Shown: in pieces, positions 28,539-37,846 of the stretch
Position numbering within the stretch: the stretch's first letter is position 1
Layout: each line of letters begins with the position of its first letter
NCBI GenBank assembly: GCA_041166745.1
Contig: JBEEGH010000003.1
Coordinates: 186,001-250,000 of the forward strand
Source: DASUCS01 sp041166745
Lineage (GTDB): Bacteria > Actinomycetota > Acidimicrobiia > Acidimicrobiales > JACDCH01
Direction: 5' to 3'
DNA length: 64,000 nucleotides
Notes under the pieces: model-generated
Seen by the model: only the letters and a program-made list of their open reading frames with translations
What the model was told of the DNA's origin: nothing
Database searches by the model: none
Program-made: the position numbers and the translations under genes

Positions 28539-31500
28539 GTGGTCGATGCCCCCGACATCGCTGCCGAGGAAGCTGACTTCGATGTTCCGGCCGAATCGAC
28601 GGTGCCCCCCGCCGTAGTTGCCGTCGTGATCACGCACGATCCGGGCGACTGGTTCGAGGAGACCCTTGTCTCCCTGCGCGACCAGGACTACCGAGCCCTC
28701 TCTGTCCTGGTCGTCGACACCGCCGGGGCGCATGACCCAACAGCGGCCATCGCCGAGATCTTGCCCTCGGCATATGTTCGCCGGCTCGACGTCAACCCGG
28801 GGTTCGGCGTGGCGGCCAACGAGGTGCTCCATGTCGTGGAGGGAGCCGCCTTCTTCCTCTTCTGCCACGACGACGTCGCCCTGGCCCCGGATGCCGTCCG
28901 GGCCATGGTCGAGGAGGCGTTTCGCTCGAATGCCGGTGTCGTGACACCAAAGGTCGTCCGATGGGATGACCCGACGCGGATTGTGAGCGTCGGTCAATCC
29001 GCCGACAAGACCGGGGTCCCGGCAGCACTCGTCGAGGCAGGCGAGCTCGATCAGGAGCAGCACGACTCCGTTCGAGATGTGTTCTGTGCGCCCGGCGGTT
29101 GCACGTTGGTGCGAGCGGATTTGTTCGAAGTGCTGCATGGCTTCGACCCGGGCATCGATCTGCTCGGCGAAGATCTTGATCTGTCGTGGCGGGCGCAGGT
29201 TGCGGGCGCACGCGTCATCGCGGCCCCCGCAGCCGTCGTGCGTCATCTCGAAGCGAGCAACAGCGAGCGTCCGATCGACCACCGCCGCGAGCTCGCCGTC
29301 CGTCACCGGATTCGCACGATGCTGACGTGTTACGGACCGTGGCATCGCGCCCGCGTCGTTCCTCAAGCGATCGCGCTCACCCTCATCGAAGTCGTCTATG
29401 CCGTCATTGCCGGTCGTCGCCAGGTGGCGCGCGACCTCATTGCCGCGTGGCGGTGGAACCTGTCGCGCCGCAGCGAGATCCGAACCAATCGCGATGCCTT
29501 GACCGCCGTCCGCCAGTTGCCGGACAGCGAGGTTCGTCGCTTACAAGTGCGCGGAAGCGCCCGCCTCGTGGCGTTTGTGCGCGGACAGCTCAGCGGTCAC
29601 GGAGACGATCGGCTGCAGTCGGTCACGAGTGCTGGTCGCGACCTCGCGGGTTCCCTCCGTGCCGGCCCATTGCGGACGGCGGTCGGCGTGTGGGCGGCCG
29701 TCGTCGTCGTGCTGCTGTTCGGCTCTCGTCAACTTCTCTACGGCAAACTGCCCGCGTTCGCCGACTTCCCGACGTTCCCGAGCCGTCCGTGGACGTTGTT
29801 CACCGAATGGTTCAGCGGTTGGCGCAACGCCGGCCTCGGTTCGGAATCGCCGGCGCCGACCGCTTACGCGATCCTCGGCGCGGTCAGCCTCCCGCTCCTC
29901 GGTGCGATGTCGTTGCTGCGACGGCTGCTGTTCGTACTCGCGATCCCGATCGGTGCCATCGGGGCGTGGCGCTTGACTCCCGAGCTGCGTTCGACGAACG
30001 CGCGCCTCGTCGGGCTCGTCACCTACCTCGCCATTCCATTGCCCTACGACGCGATCGCACGCGGGCGATGGGGCGGCCTGATGGTGTGGGCCGCCGCGCC
30101 GTGGATCGTGCGCCTGCTCATGCGAGCGGTGGCGATGGAACCGTTCGACCGTGCCGGACCCTCTCGTAAGCGCACGATCCTTGCGTTCGGGCTCGTACTC
30201 GCCGTGCTCGCCGCGTTCGTGCCGATCATGGTCTTCGTCGTGCCGGTCGTCGCCATGGGTCTCGGTCTCGGCGGACTGCTCTCCGGCCGGCCCCGCGGCG
30301 GCGGACGACTCATCGCCACTGCTCTCGGAGCGTCCGCGGTAGCCGTGATCTTGCACCTGCCGTGGACGCTCGATTTCGTGCTGCCCGGCAGCCAGTGGTC
30401 CGCGATCGGCGGGATTCGGTCGGACAGCGCGCGGCTCGGCCTGGGCGATCTGATGCGCTTTCACACCGGGCCCCTCGGCGGCGGACCGATCGGACTCGTG
30501 TTTCTGGTCGTGGCCGCGCTCCCACTCGTCTTCGGCAGGGACTGGCGCATGACCTGGGCGACGCGGGCGTGGACGCTGGCGCTCACCTGTTGGGCCATCG
30601 CCTGGGCCGGTCAGCAGTCGTGGTTCCACTACGCGCTCGGTCCGCCAGAAGCGTTGCTCGCGCCGGCGGCCGTCGCGCTCGCGATGAGTGCTGCACTCGG
30701 CGTCGTCGCATTCGACATGGATCTTCCCGGGTACCGGTTCGGCTGGCGTCAGATCGCGCCGATCTTCGCCGGCCTCGCGTTGGCGATCGGCATCGTGCCG
30801 GTGCTCGGCGCGATGTTCGACGGGCGGTGGCACGCACCGGACCAGAGCTACGAGCCCGTGCTCGCGTTTCTGCACGACGAACAGGCCAGCGCCGGCCCGT
30901 TCCGGGTGGTCTGGTTGGGTGATCCCGATGTGCTGCCGCTGCAGGGATGGCGTCTGAGCGACGGGGTGGCCTACGCCACGACGGATCACGGCCTGCCCAC
31001 GGTCGAAGATCGATGGGCAGGATCGTCCGACGGTGCCACGAGCCTCGTTGCCGATGCGCTGCACCTGGCCCAACAGCGCGACACGAGCCGTCTGGGACGA
31101 CTCGTCGCACCAATGGGCATTCGCTACTTCGTCGTCGCCGGCGAGAGCGCACCGTCGAGTGGCGACGCACGCCCGCTGCCGCGCGACGTCGAGCGTGCGC
31201 TGGCCGAGCAACTCGATCTGCAAGAGGTGCTGGCGGACCCCCATCTGCATGTGTACCGCAACGTGTCGTGGGCGCCGATTCGCACCGAGCTGAAGGGCCC
31301 CGCCGTCGAAGCCGCGTCGCGCTCACCGTTCTTCGACGCAGCCGCGGCCACCGACCTCACCGGACTACCGGCGGTGCTCGTCGATCACTCCGGGTATGGC
31401 ACCGCGAAGGGTGCAGTGAACGCGGACTCGGTGATCTACCTGGCGGATGCCTCATCGCCGCACTGGTCGTTGACGGTCAACGGACGGGAGGTGTCGCGGA

Positions 31501-31673
31501 CGAAGGCGTTCGGCTGGGCCAACGAGTTCCGAGTCGACCAAGCCGGTTCGGCCACGCTGCACTTCAACACACCCATCTCCCGGTATGCGCTGCTGGCCGT
31601 CCAGGTCTTGCTGTGGGTCGTCGCGGTTCGCCGGCTGCGGCGTTGGCGCGCACACGAGCGCGCTGCCGCATGA
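28539..31673 (+). CDS. Large GT2 glycosyltransferase fused to a polytopic membrane region
   Basis: A 1044-residue protein. Residues 20-260 are a GT2 domain (VVITHDPGDWFEETLVSL, CHDDVALAPDAV with the metal-binding Asp pair, and EDLDLSWRAQ near residue 212). Then come about a dozen TM helices between about 280 and 765, a soluble external domain (about 770-1000), and a final TM helix with a basic tail. The architecture suggests a membrane glycosyltransferase for envelope glycan. The GTG start at 28539 is the first in frame. Its stop overlaps the DUF5719 gene (ATGA), indicating a functional pair. Confidence 0.85.
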   Translation: MVDAPDIAAEEADFDVPAESTVPPAVVAVVITHDPGDWFEETLVSLRDQDYRALSVLVVDTAGAHDPTAAIAEILPSAYVRRLDVNPGFGVAANEVLHVVEGAAFFLFCHDDVALAPDAVRAMVEEAFRSNAGVVTPKVVRWDDPTRIVSVGQSADKTGVPAALVEAGELDQEQHDSVRDVFCAPGGCTLVRADLFEVLHGFDPGIDLLGEDLDLSWRAQVAGARVIAAPAAVVRHLEASNSERPIDHRRELAVRHRIRTMLTCYGPWHRARVVPQAIALTLIEVVYAVIAGRRQVARDLIAAWRWNLSRRSEIRTNRDALTAVRQLPDSEVRRLQVRGSARLVAFVRGQLSGHGDDRLQSVTSAGRDLAGSLRAGPLRTAVGVWAAVVVVLLFGSRQLLYGKLPAFADFPTFPSRPWTLFTEWFSGWRNAGLGSESPAPTAYAILGAVSLPLLGAMSLLRRLLFVLAIPIGAIGAWRLTPELRSTNARLVGLVTYLAIPLPYDAIARGRWGGLMVWAAAPWIVRLLMRAVAMEPFDRAGPSRKRTILAFGLVLAVLAAFVPIMVFVVPVVAMGLGLGGLLSGRPRGGGRLIATALGASAVAVILHLPWTLDFVLPGSQWSAIGGIRSDSARLGLGDLMRFHTGPLGGGPIGLVFLVVAALPLVFGRDWRMTWATRAWTLALTCWAIAWAGQQSWFHYALGPPEALLAPAAVALAMSAALGVVAFDMDLPGYRFGWRQIAPIFAGLALAIGIVPVLGAMFDGRWHAPDQSYEPVLAFLHDEQASAGPFRVVWLGDPDVLPLQGWRLSDGVAYATTDHGLPTVEDRWAGSSDGATSLVADALHLAQQRDTSRLGRLVAPMGIRYFVVAGESAPSSGDARPLPRDVERALAEQLDLQEVLADPHLHVYRNVSWAPIRTELKGPAVEAASRSPFFDAAAATDLTGLPAVLVDHSGYGTAKGAVNADSVIYLADASSPHWSLTVNGREVSRTKAFGWANEFRVDQAGSATLHFNTPISRYALLAVQVLLWVVAVRRLRRWRAHERAAA

Positions 31674-33247
31674 AAGCTCGTCGCCTTCCGACGTTGGTCG
31701 TCATCGTGCTCGCGATCGTCGGCCTGGTCCTCGCCGATCGATCCTCGACCACTCCGGGGTCGAGCGATTCCGTCGCCACAGATGCGTTGATGCCCGTGGC
31801 ATCGCCTCCAGGCGCGGTGTCGTCGGCCTTCTTCTGTGCCGGCGGAGCCGCGACCACTGGCGCGGTGTTCGATTCGACGGTGCTGGTGGCCAATCCCGGC
31901 GCGTCCCCCGCCGAGGTGCTCCTCACATCGTTTCCGGCGGCGCTCGCCGGGGATGTCGACGGTGCGGCTGCGGTCGCGAAGCTCAAGCCGATTGCGAAGA
32001 ACATCATCATTGCCCCCCGCTCGCGGGCCGAGATCCACCTCGCTGACCTACAGGTGTCACCGTTCGCCGCCGCGGTGGTGGAGACGAACGACCCTGACAT
32101 CGCCGTCGAGCGAAGGGTCACCAGCTCCTCCGGCGGCGCCACGAGTAGCAGTCCGTGCGCGTCCGCACCGTCGGACACCTGGTACATCCCGACCGGTACC
32201 ACCACCCGAGATGCTCGGGAACTGCTCGCCGTGTTCAATCCGTTTCCGGTCGACGCTGTCGTCAACGTGACGTTCCAGACCAGCGATGGCTTTCGTAATC
32301 CGGGTGAGCTGCAGTCACTGCCTGTGCCCGGAGGTCAGCTGCGCGTGCTCGACATCAGCGCGCTGGCGCCTCGCATCGAGCAGCTCGCAGCCAGCGTGTT
32401 CTCTGCCTCCGGCCGCGTGATCGTCGATCGGCTGCAGTCGTTCGACGGAAGCGACCCGATTCATCCGGCGGGTCTGGCGGCAACGCTCGGAGCGCCAGGG
32501 CCAGCGAACGTATGGACGTTTGCCGAAGGCGAGGTCGGCGAGGGCCTCAACGAGGTGTTCACCGTGATGAACCCGTCTGACGCAACCGCCAAGGCGCAGC
32601 TGGAAGTCAGCCTCGATGATCCGGGCACGAATGGTGCCGTCGATCCGATTCCTGTCGCGATTCCCGCCCGAGGGTTCGCGCAGGTGGTGATGCGAGATCA
32701 GACGCGCGTGCCGGCCAACGTTCCGCACAGCGTCACGGTGCGTTCGACCAACGACGTCGCGGTCGTCGCCGAGCGCTTCATCGGGGCGTCCGCGCCGGCG
32801 GCTCGACACGGGTACGCACCCGCTTTGGGCGCGCCGCTCGTGGCCACACGATGGCTGTTCGTGGACGGACGAGCTGTGGCCGGCGTGACCGCGGAGTTTC
32901 TGACTGTTGTGAACTCCTCGACCGACTCGATCGCCCATCTTCGATTCACCGCGCTGGCGCAGGGACAACTGCTTGCGATCGACGGCCTCCAGGATGTGGA
33001 AGTGCCGCCGGGCGGACGGCTGAGCGTGGATGTCGGTCTGCATGTGAACCGACCGGATCTTCCCGTCGTCGTCGAGTCCGACGTTCCCGTCGTTGTCGAG
33101 CGCGGCTTGTATCCCGCGACGCCCGCGTTCCTCTCGCTGGCCTGTGGCATTCCGCTCTCGGAAGCGGTGTCGGTGCCCGCGTCCGGGTTCAACTCGACGA
33201 CGACCACGCCCGGGGCATTGCCGCCGTCAGGGCCTCCGTCCAGCTGA
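31670..33247 (+). CDS. DUF5719-family membrane-anchored protein
   Basis: A 525-residue protein. It has a short basic N-terminus, one TM or uncleaved signal helix (about 7-22), and a large external part of repeated beta-sandwich-like units with recurring patterns such as FTVMNPSDATA and LTVVNSSTDS, ending in a Thr/Pro-rich tail. This matches DUF5719 proteins, which in my recollection accompany large GT2 membrane proteins in actinobacteria. ATGA coupling to the GT2 gene suggests a shared complex at the membrane. No catalytic residues are evident. Confidence 0.72.
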   Translation: MKARRLPTLVVIVLAIVGLVLADRSSTTPGSSDSVATDALMPVASPPGAVSSAFFCAGGAATTGAVFDSTVLVANPGASPAEVLLTSFPAALAGDVDGAAAVAKLKPIAKNIIIAPRSRAEIHLADLQVSPFAAAVVETNDPDIAVERRVTSSSGGATSSSPCASAPSDTWYIPTGTTTRDARELLAVFNPFPVDAVVNVTFQTSDGFRNPGELQSLPVPGGQLRVLDISALAPRIEQLAASVFSASGRVIVDRLQSFDGSDPIHPAGLAATLGAPGPANVWTFAEGEVGEGLNEVFTVMNPSDATAKAQLEVSLDDPGTNGAVDPIPVAIPARGFAQVVMRDQTRVPANVPHSVTVRSTNDVAVVAERFIGASAPAARHGYAPALGAPLVATRWLFVDGRAVAGVTAEFLTVVNSSTDSIAHLRFTALAQGQLLAIDGLQDVEVPPGGRLSVDVGLHVNRPDLPVVVESDVPVVVERGLYPATPAFLSLACGIPLSEAVSVPASGFNSTTTTPGALPPSGPPSS

Positions 33248-33266
33248 CGCACGGGCCGGCGCGGAA

Positions 33267-35774
33267 TCAGACGGCCGGGGCGACGTCGATCTCCAGGACG
33301 GCCAAGGGGAAACCGTCACAGAGCTTGCCGAACGGGACTTCGCCCGAGTGCCTGTCGCCCGTGAGCACATTGGTCCACTCGCCATCGGGGAGGGCGATGA
33401 CGGCGTCGTCGGGCGGTCCGACCCTGGGCAGACGAGGCACCACGGCCACGGCTTCGCCGCCGCGAGCGAACGCGATCACGCGCTCCGCGTCCGTGCCCGT
33501 GACGGTCAGCGGGTCATAGCTGCCCGCTCGACCGAACCCATCGGGATGCCGCCGCCGGAGGACGAGGCACGCGCGGAGCAATGCGAGCTTGGGCCATCCC
33601 GCAGCGCGGTGTTCGGTCCACAGCGCGGCTGCGGGTAGGTTCGCTATCGCCGCAAGCGCCTCGGTCCGTTCTCGGTAGTCGACCGGCCGACGGTTGTCGG
33701 GATCCACCAGGCTGAGATCCCACAGCTCGGCGCCTTGGTACGTATCCGGCACACCCGGGCTCAACATTCGCAGTGCCACCTGTGCAAGCGCGTTGATCTG
33801 ACCGGGCTCGTCGATAGGTGCGACGAGGCGATCGAGGTCGGCGACAAAGATGTCGTCCGTCAGGATCGACTCGACGAAGCGACGGGTCGCGGCCTCGTAT
33901 GCATCGTTGGTGCGGGTCCAGCTGGTGCGGCGTTTGCTCTCGCGCAGCGATTTCTCGATCACCGGCCATGCCCGTTCCAGGGGCAACGGGTGGGCGCCGA
34001 CGAGTGTCTGATAGATGAACCATTCGTCGCGACGATCCGGAGCGTCGAGCTTGCGGTCGCGGTAGCCATCGTTGGCGTCGAACCAGCCTCCGACCGTCGC
34101 GATCCAGTCCTCGCTGATCTCGGACAACACGGCCAGGCGAGCGCGGGCATCCTCGCTGCGCTTGGTGTCGTGGGTCGATGTCGTCAGCATCGTGACCGGC
34201 CAGTTGCGCTGTAGTGCTCGGCAGCGCGCGTGGAACTGCGCCACGGTGAGCGTCGATTCGTCGGGATCGGTGCCGACTTCGTTGAGGCAGAGCAGAGGTA
34301 CCCACCGGTAGAACGCGGTGTCTTCCTCGCCCTTGGCCGCGACAGGTCCGGTCAGCTGCTGGAACCGCGCCATGACCGCGGACTCGTCGTCGCCAACCAT
34401 CTCACCGAGAAGCAGCTGGCGCAGGAGGTCGAGCAGATCCGGGTCGAGATCGGATCGGTCGTCGAGGGCCCCGTCGATGGCGCGGGCGACGAAGGCGCGG
34501 TCCGCGTTGGTGGGCTCGACTCCGGGACGTATGTAGCTGCGATAGGCGGATGCATGGACGCACACCTCCGTCACGACGTCGCGCAACTCGTTCCGGGTGA
34601 AGTCGCGCCAACGCCGGTTGCGTTCGCACACGCGCATGAGCGCGGCCACCACACGCTCGAGATCGGCGTCGAGCGAATCGCGCAACGCCTCGCGGCGGGC
34701 GGCAAGACGCGTGCCGGCGTACGTCGAGTCGTCGCCGGTGAGACGTCCGTACGCCTCCACGAGGCGGTCGACACCGACGGGGTCGACCAGCACGCCGGCA
34801 ACGGTCGCCAGGAAGTCGTAGCCCGTCGTGCCGTCGACGGCCCAATTGTCGGGCGTCGTTTCGGCTGGCCGCAGGATCTTCTCGACCGTGATCCATGCCT
34901 CAGGGGCGATCGCCCGCAGCCGCGCGAGATAGCCCTCAGGATCACGCAGCCCGTCGACGTGATCGACTCGCAGCCCGTCGATTCTCCCGTCGCTCACGAG
35001 CGCGCCGATCAAGCGATGGGTGTCGTCGAAGACCGCAGGGCGTTCGGCGCGCAGAGCGACCAGCGAATCGACGTCGAAGAAGCGGCGGTAGTCGAGCTCG
35101 TGCGCCGCGGCTTGCCACCGCGCGAAGCGATGGTGCTGACGCTCGAGAATCGCGTCGAGCCGATCGACGTCCTTGTTCACCTCGTCGAGCACGACCTCAA
35201 CCTCGCAGCCGAGCCGGCCCGCCTGCGCCCACAACTCGTCGGCGGTGTCGGGCGACAGCGGCGCGACGTGGTCGAAGTAGCGAGCGATGAGTGCACCCTG
35301 TGCGTCTCGGGCGAGTTGCAGTTCGCCCGCCTCCAACACACGTCCGTAGTGGTCGCCGAGGACGGGAAGAAGGATCGTGCCGCGCAAGCGCCGTTCGGGC
35401 GGATCCCAGTCGATGTCGAAATGGAACGCGTAGGGGCTGTCACGCCCGAGCTCGAGAACCGACCACCACCACGCATTCTCCGGGGCGGCGGCCATGTGAT
35501 GGGGGACGATGTCGAGCACGATGCCGAGCCCGTCGCCGTGCGCGACATCGACGAGGTGATTGAAGGCGTCGGCGCCGCCGAGCTCCTCGCGCAGACGGTT
35601 GGGGTCGACGATGTCGTACCCGTGCGTGCTGCCGTTGGTCGCCTCGAACGACGGCGAGAGATACAGGTGGCTGACCCCGAGGTCGCGCAGGTACGGCACG
35701 ATCGCGGCCGCGTCCCGGAAGCCGAAGCCGGGTCGCAGTTGCAACCGGTAGGTGCCGACGAGGTTCCGGCTCAT
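33267..35774 (-). CDS. treY: Malto-oligosyltrehalose synthase
   Basis: The 835-residue GH13 enzyme isomerises the reducing-end alpha-1,4 bond of malto-oligosaccharides to an alpha,alpha-1,1 bond. It has GTYRLQLRPGFGFRDA at the N-terminus, YLSPSFEATNGSTHGYD, DIVPHHMA, the nucleophile region GLRVDHVDGLRDP, TVEKIL with the acid Glu, and TTSTHDTKRSED. The length is a little above the family norm of about 750-800. The ATG overlaps the treZ stop (ATGA). It is last in the trehalose run. Confidence 0.95.
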   Translation of the reverse strand: MSRNLVGTYRLQLRPGFGFRDAAAIVPYLRDLGVSHLYLSPSFEATNGSTHGYDIVDPNRLREELGGADAFNHLVDVAHGDGLGIVLDIVPHHMAAAPENAWWWSVLELGRDSPYAFHFDIDWDPPERRLRGTILLPVLGDHYGRVLEAGELQLARDAQGALIARYFDHVAPLSPDTADELWAQAGRLGCEVEVVLDEVNKDVDRLDAILERQHHRFARWQAAAHELDYRRFFDVDSLVALRAERPAVFDDTHRLIGALVSDGRIDGLRVDHVDGLRDPEGYLARLRAIAPEAWITVEKILRPAETTPDNWAVDGTTGYDFLATVAGVLVDPVGVDRLVEAYGRLTGDDSTYAGTRLAARREALRDSLDADLERVVAALMRVCERNRRWRDFTRNELRDVVTEVCVHASAYRSYIRPGVEPTNADRAFVARAIDGALDDRSDLDPDLLDLLRQLLLGEMVGDDESAVMARFQQLTGPVAAKGEEDTAFYRWVPLLCLNEVGTDPDESTLTVAQFHARCRALQRNWPVTMLTTSTHDTKRSEDARARLAVLSEISEDWIATVGGWFDANDGYRDRKLDAPDRRDEWFIYQTLVGAHPLPLERAWPVIEKSLRESKRRTSWTRTNDAYEAATRRFVESILTDDIFVADLDRLVAPIDEPGQINALAQVALRMLSPGVPDTYQGAELWDLSLVDPDNRRPVDYRERTEALAAIANLPAAALWTEHRAAGWPKLALLRACLVLRRRHPDGFGRAGSYDPLTVTGTDAERVIAFARGGEAVAVVPRLPRVGPPDDAVIALPDGEWTNVLTGDRHSGEVPFGKLCDGFPLAVLEIDVAPAV

Positions 35775-37447
35775 CCGATGATCGCCACGCTGTGGGGTGG
35801 CAGGACGACTCCGTCTTCGGTGAGCTGCACGGTGGTGTGGCTGGCGAGCAGCACGCGGCGGTCCTTCCCGCCGTCAAGTGACAGCTGGATCGGCGCCGTG
35901 TCCTTGTTGACCGCGATCGCGGTTTCGCCGCGCCACATCACGAAAGCATGCTCGGAATCGTGCTCGTCGACTCCTGTCGACTCCGGGCGTGGATCAGACA
36001 GCTCCGGCCGAGTCCGCCGAAGGGTGACCAGCGCCTGGTACCACGCGTACATCTCGCGATGAACGTCTTCGTCGACCTCGTCCCACCGCAAGCGGGCCGA
36101 CTCGAACGTCGACTCCGCGATCGGGTCGGGGATGTCCGAGGCGTTCCAGCCGAAGGCTGCGAACTCTTCGATTCGGCCCTGCCGTACGGCGTCGTCCAAT
36201 GCGTCGTTGCGCGGTCCGGCGAAATAGGGGAACGGCGAAGAGGTCGCCCACTCCTCTCCCATGAAGAGCAACGGCACGAACGGAGAGCAGATGATCAGCG
36301 CGGCGGCGGCCTTGGCCAGCCCGATGTCGACGAGGTGACTGAGACGGTCGCCGCGCGCGCGGTTGCCGACCTGGTCGTGATTCTGCGCGCACACGACGAA
36401 CCGGCTCCGAGAGAGGTTCTGTTTCGGTCCGATCAATGCCTCAGCGAGGGTGGTGACCCGACCGAAGTCGGCGTAGTAGCCCTCGCGCTCTCCGGTGAGC
36501 CACGCGTGCACGTTGTGATGCACCTCGTCGCGCCATTCGGCGTCGAGGTCGAGCCCACCCGCTTCTCGAGCCGTCACGGCCAGCGGTTCAGTCCGGGGGT
36601 ACTCGGCCACGAGCCAGAGCGGCCGCGCCAGGTGAGCGGCCAGCGCATCGGTCTCCGCCGCGAGCTCGGAGAGGAAGTGAGGTTCGGATTCGTCGACGAG
36701 CGCGTGCACCGCGTCGAGCCGCAGCCCGTCGAGGTGATAGTTCGTCAACCAGTGACGCGCGTTGTCGAGGAAGTAGCGGCGCACGTGCACGCTGTCGGGT
36801 CCGTCGAGGTTGACGGCGTCGCCCCACGGCGTTTGATGATGATCGGTGGTGTACGGACCGAACCGATCGAGGTAGTTGCCGGTGGGGCCGAAATGGTTGT
36901 ACACGACGTCGAGCAGTACGCCGATACCGCGCGCGTGCGCGGCATCGACCAATCGCTTGAATCCGTCTGGCCCTCCGTACGGCTCGTGGACTGCGTACGG
37001 CGCGACGCCGTCGTAGCCCCAGCCCCGCCCGCCGTCGAAGGCCGCGACGGGCATCACTTCGATGACGTTCACCCCGAGCGCCCCGAGGTGGTCGAGGTGG
37101 TCGATCACTCCGTCGAACGTGCCCGGCGCGCTGAACGCGCCCACGTGGAGTTCATAGATGACCGAGGCGGGCAGATGGATCCCCGCCCACCGACGATCGT
37201 GCCACTCGAACGCCTGGTGATCCACGACTCGTGACGGCGCCGAGACACCGAGCGGCTGCCAGTGGGATCGGGGGTCGGGGAGCGGGTCGCCTGCATCGAG
37301 CGCGAAGCCGTACTCCGCGTTCGGTGGCAGCACCACCGGAGCGCGGTACCAACCATCGCCGAGCGGCTCCATGTCGATGGCCTCGCCGCGCGTCAGCAAC
37401 TCCGCCCGCGTCGCTCGTGGTGCCCAGACCTCCGCCCGATGTCCCAA
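35771..37447 (-). CDS. treZ: Malto-oligosyltrehalose trehalohydrolase
   Basis: The 558-residue GH13 enzyme releases trehalose from maltooligosyl-trehalose. An N-terminal CBM48-like region (EVWAPRATRAELL) is followed by YELHVGAFS, LDVVYNHFGP, the nucleophile segment GLRLDAVHAL, LVAEYPRTEP with the acid Glu, and QNHDQVGNRA. The gene sits between a small basic-protein gene and treY, and its stop overlaps the treY start. Together TreX, TreZ and TreY turn glycogen-type polymer into trehalose, a stress solute. Confidence 0.95.
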   Translation of the reverse strand: MGHRAEVWAPRATRAELLTRGEAIDMEPLGDGWYRAPVVLPPNAEYGFALDAGDPLPDPRSHWQPLGVSAPSRVVDHQAFEWHDRRWAGIHLPASVIYELHVGAFSAPGTFDGVIDHLDHLGALGVNVIEVMPVAAFDGGRGWGYDGVAPYAVHEPYGGPDGFKRLVDAAHARGIGVLLDVVYNHFGPTGNYLDRFGPYTTDHHQTPWGDAVNLDGPDSVHVRRYFLDNARHWLTNYHLDGLRLDAVHALVDESEPHFLSELAAETDALAAHLARPLWLVAEYPRTEPLAVTAREAGGLDLDAEWRDEVHHNVHAWLTGEREGYYADFGRVTTLAEALIGPKQNLSRSRFVVCAQNHDQVGNRARGDRLSHLVDIGLAKAAAALIICSPFVPLLFMGEEWATSSPFPYFAGPRNDALDDAVRQGRIEEFAAFGWNASDIPDPIAESTFESARLRWDEVDEDVHREMYAWYQALVTLRRTRPELSDPRPESTGVDEHDSEHAFVMWRGETAIAVNKDTAPIQLSLDGGKDRRVLLASHTTVQLTEDGVVLPPHSVAIIG

Positions 37448-37454
37448 GCTCTCC

Positions 37455-37790
37455 CTACCTGTCGACTGCTCGTTCGAGCTGCTTCTTGGTCATCTTGGAC
37501 CGCCCCTCGATGCCCTTGCGCTGCGCCTCGGCGTACAGCTGGCGGTACGTCCGCCCGCCCGGACCCTTGTGCGACCTCAGCCCGCCACGACGGCCCGGAG
37601 ACAGATCCTTGACCGACGTTCTGCTCGCGGTTCGGGCCTCGCCCTTCTGGGCGCGTTCCTTGTTCACGGTACGCGCCGCGATCTCCTCCGCCTTGTCCTC
37701 GGGCTCGCCTCGTTCCTCGAGGCTGTCCTTGATGTGCTCGTACTGCCGGTCGCGCTTCTCGCTCCAACGGTTCGTTCCACGTCGAGGCAT
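37455..37790 (-). CDS. Small basic protein with Rho-N/SAP-like C-terminus
   Basis: A 111-residue, highly charged protein. It has RWSEKRDRQYEHIKDSL, AEEIAARTVNKERA, a Gly/Arg-rich middle (RRGGLRSHKGPGGRTY) and a C-terminal QLYAEAQRKGIEGRSKM-x-KKQLERAV segment resembling Rho-N or SAP nucleic-acid-binding helices. Similar proteins are often called plasmid stabilisation proteins or Rho termination factor-like; the function is unproven. The ATG at 37790 has AGGAG 7 bp upstream, which decides the start over a GTG 20 codons earlier. It is embedded in the treX-treZ-treY run. Confidence 0.78.
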   Translation of the reverse strand: MPRRGTNRWSEKRDRQYEHIKDSLEERGEPEDKAEEIAARTVNKERAQKGEARTASRTSVKDLSPGRRGGLRSHKGPGGRTYRQLYAEAQRKGIEGRSKMTKKQLERAVDR

Positions 37791-37808
37791 GGTGTGCTCT
37801 CCTGGTCG

Positions 37809-37846
37809 GCGATTCCCGCCCTCGGGCCTTACCCGACGGGCATCGC
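37809..37846 (-). promoter_or_regulatory. Stacked inverted repeat between treX and the small basic protein gene
   Basis: Outer arms GCGATGCCCG/CGGGAATCGC pair over 10 bp with one mismatch, enclosing a second CGGG-CCCG type stem. It starts right after the treX stop codon and ends about 12 bp before the AGGAG of the next gene. It may be a weak terminator or an attenuating RNA structure separating treX from downstream genes. Confidence 0.35.

Noticed and set aside
29541..31250. 569-codon minus-strand open frame opposite the GT2 gene
   Set aside because: The translation is His/Arg/Glu-rich low complexity without domains, while the plus-strand frame has clear GT2 motifs and TM helices.
34230..36062. 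610-codon plus-strand open frame opposite treY/treZ
   Set aside because: It is an antisense shadow of two GH13 enzymes with all catalytic motifs in the minus frame.
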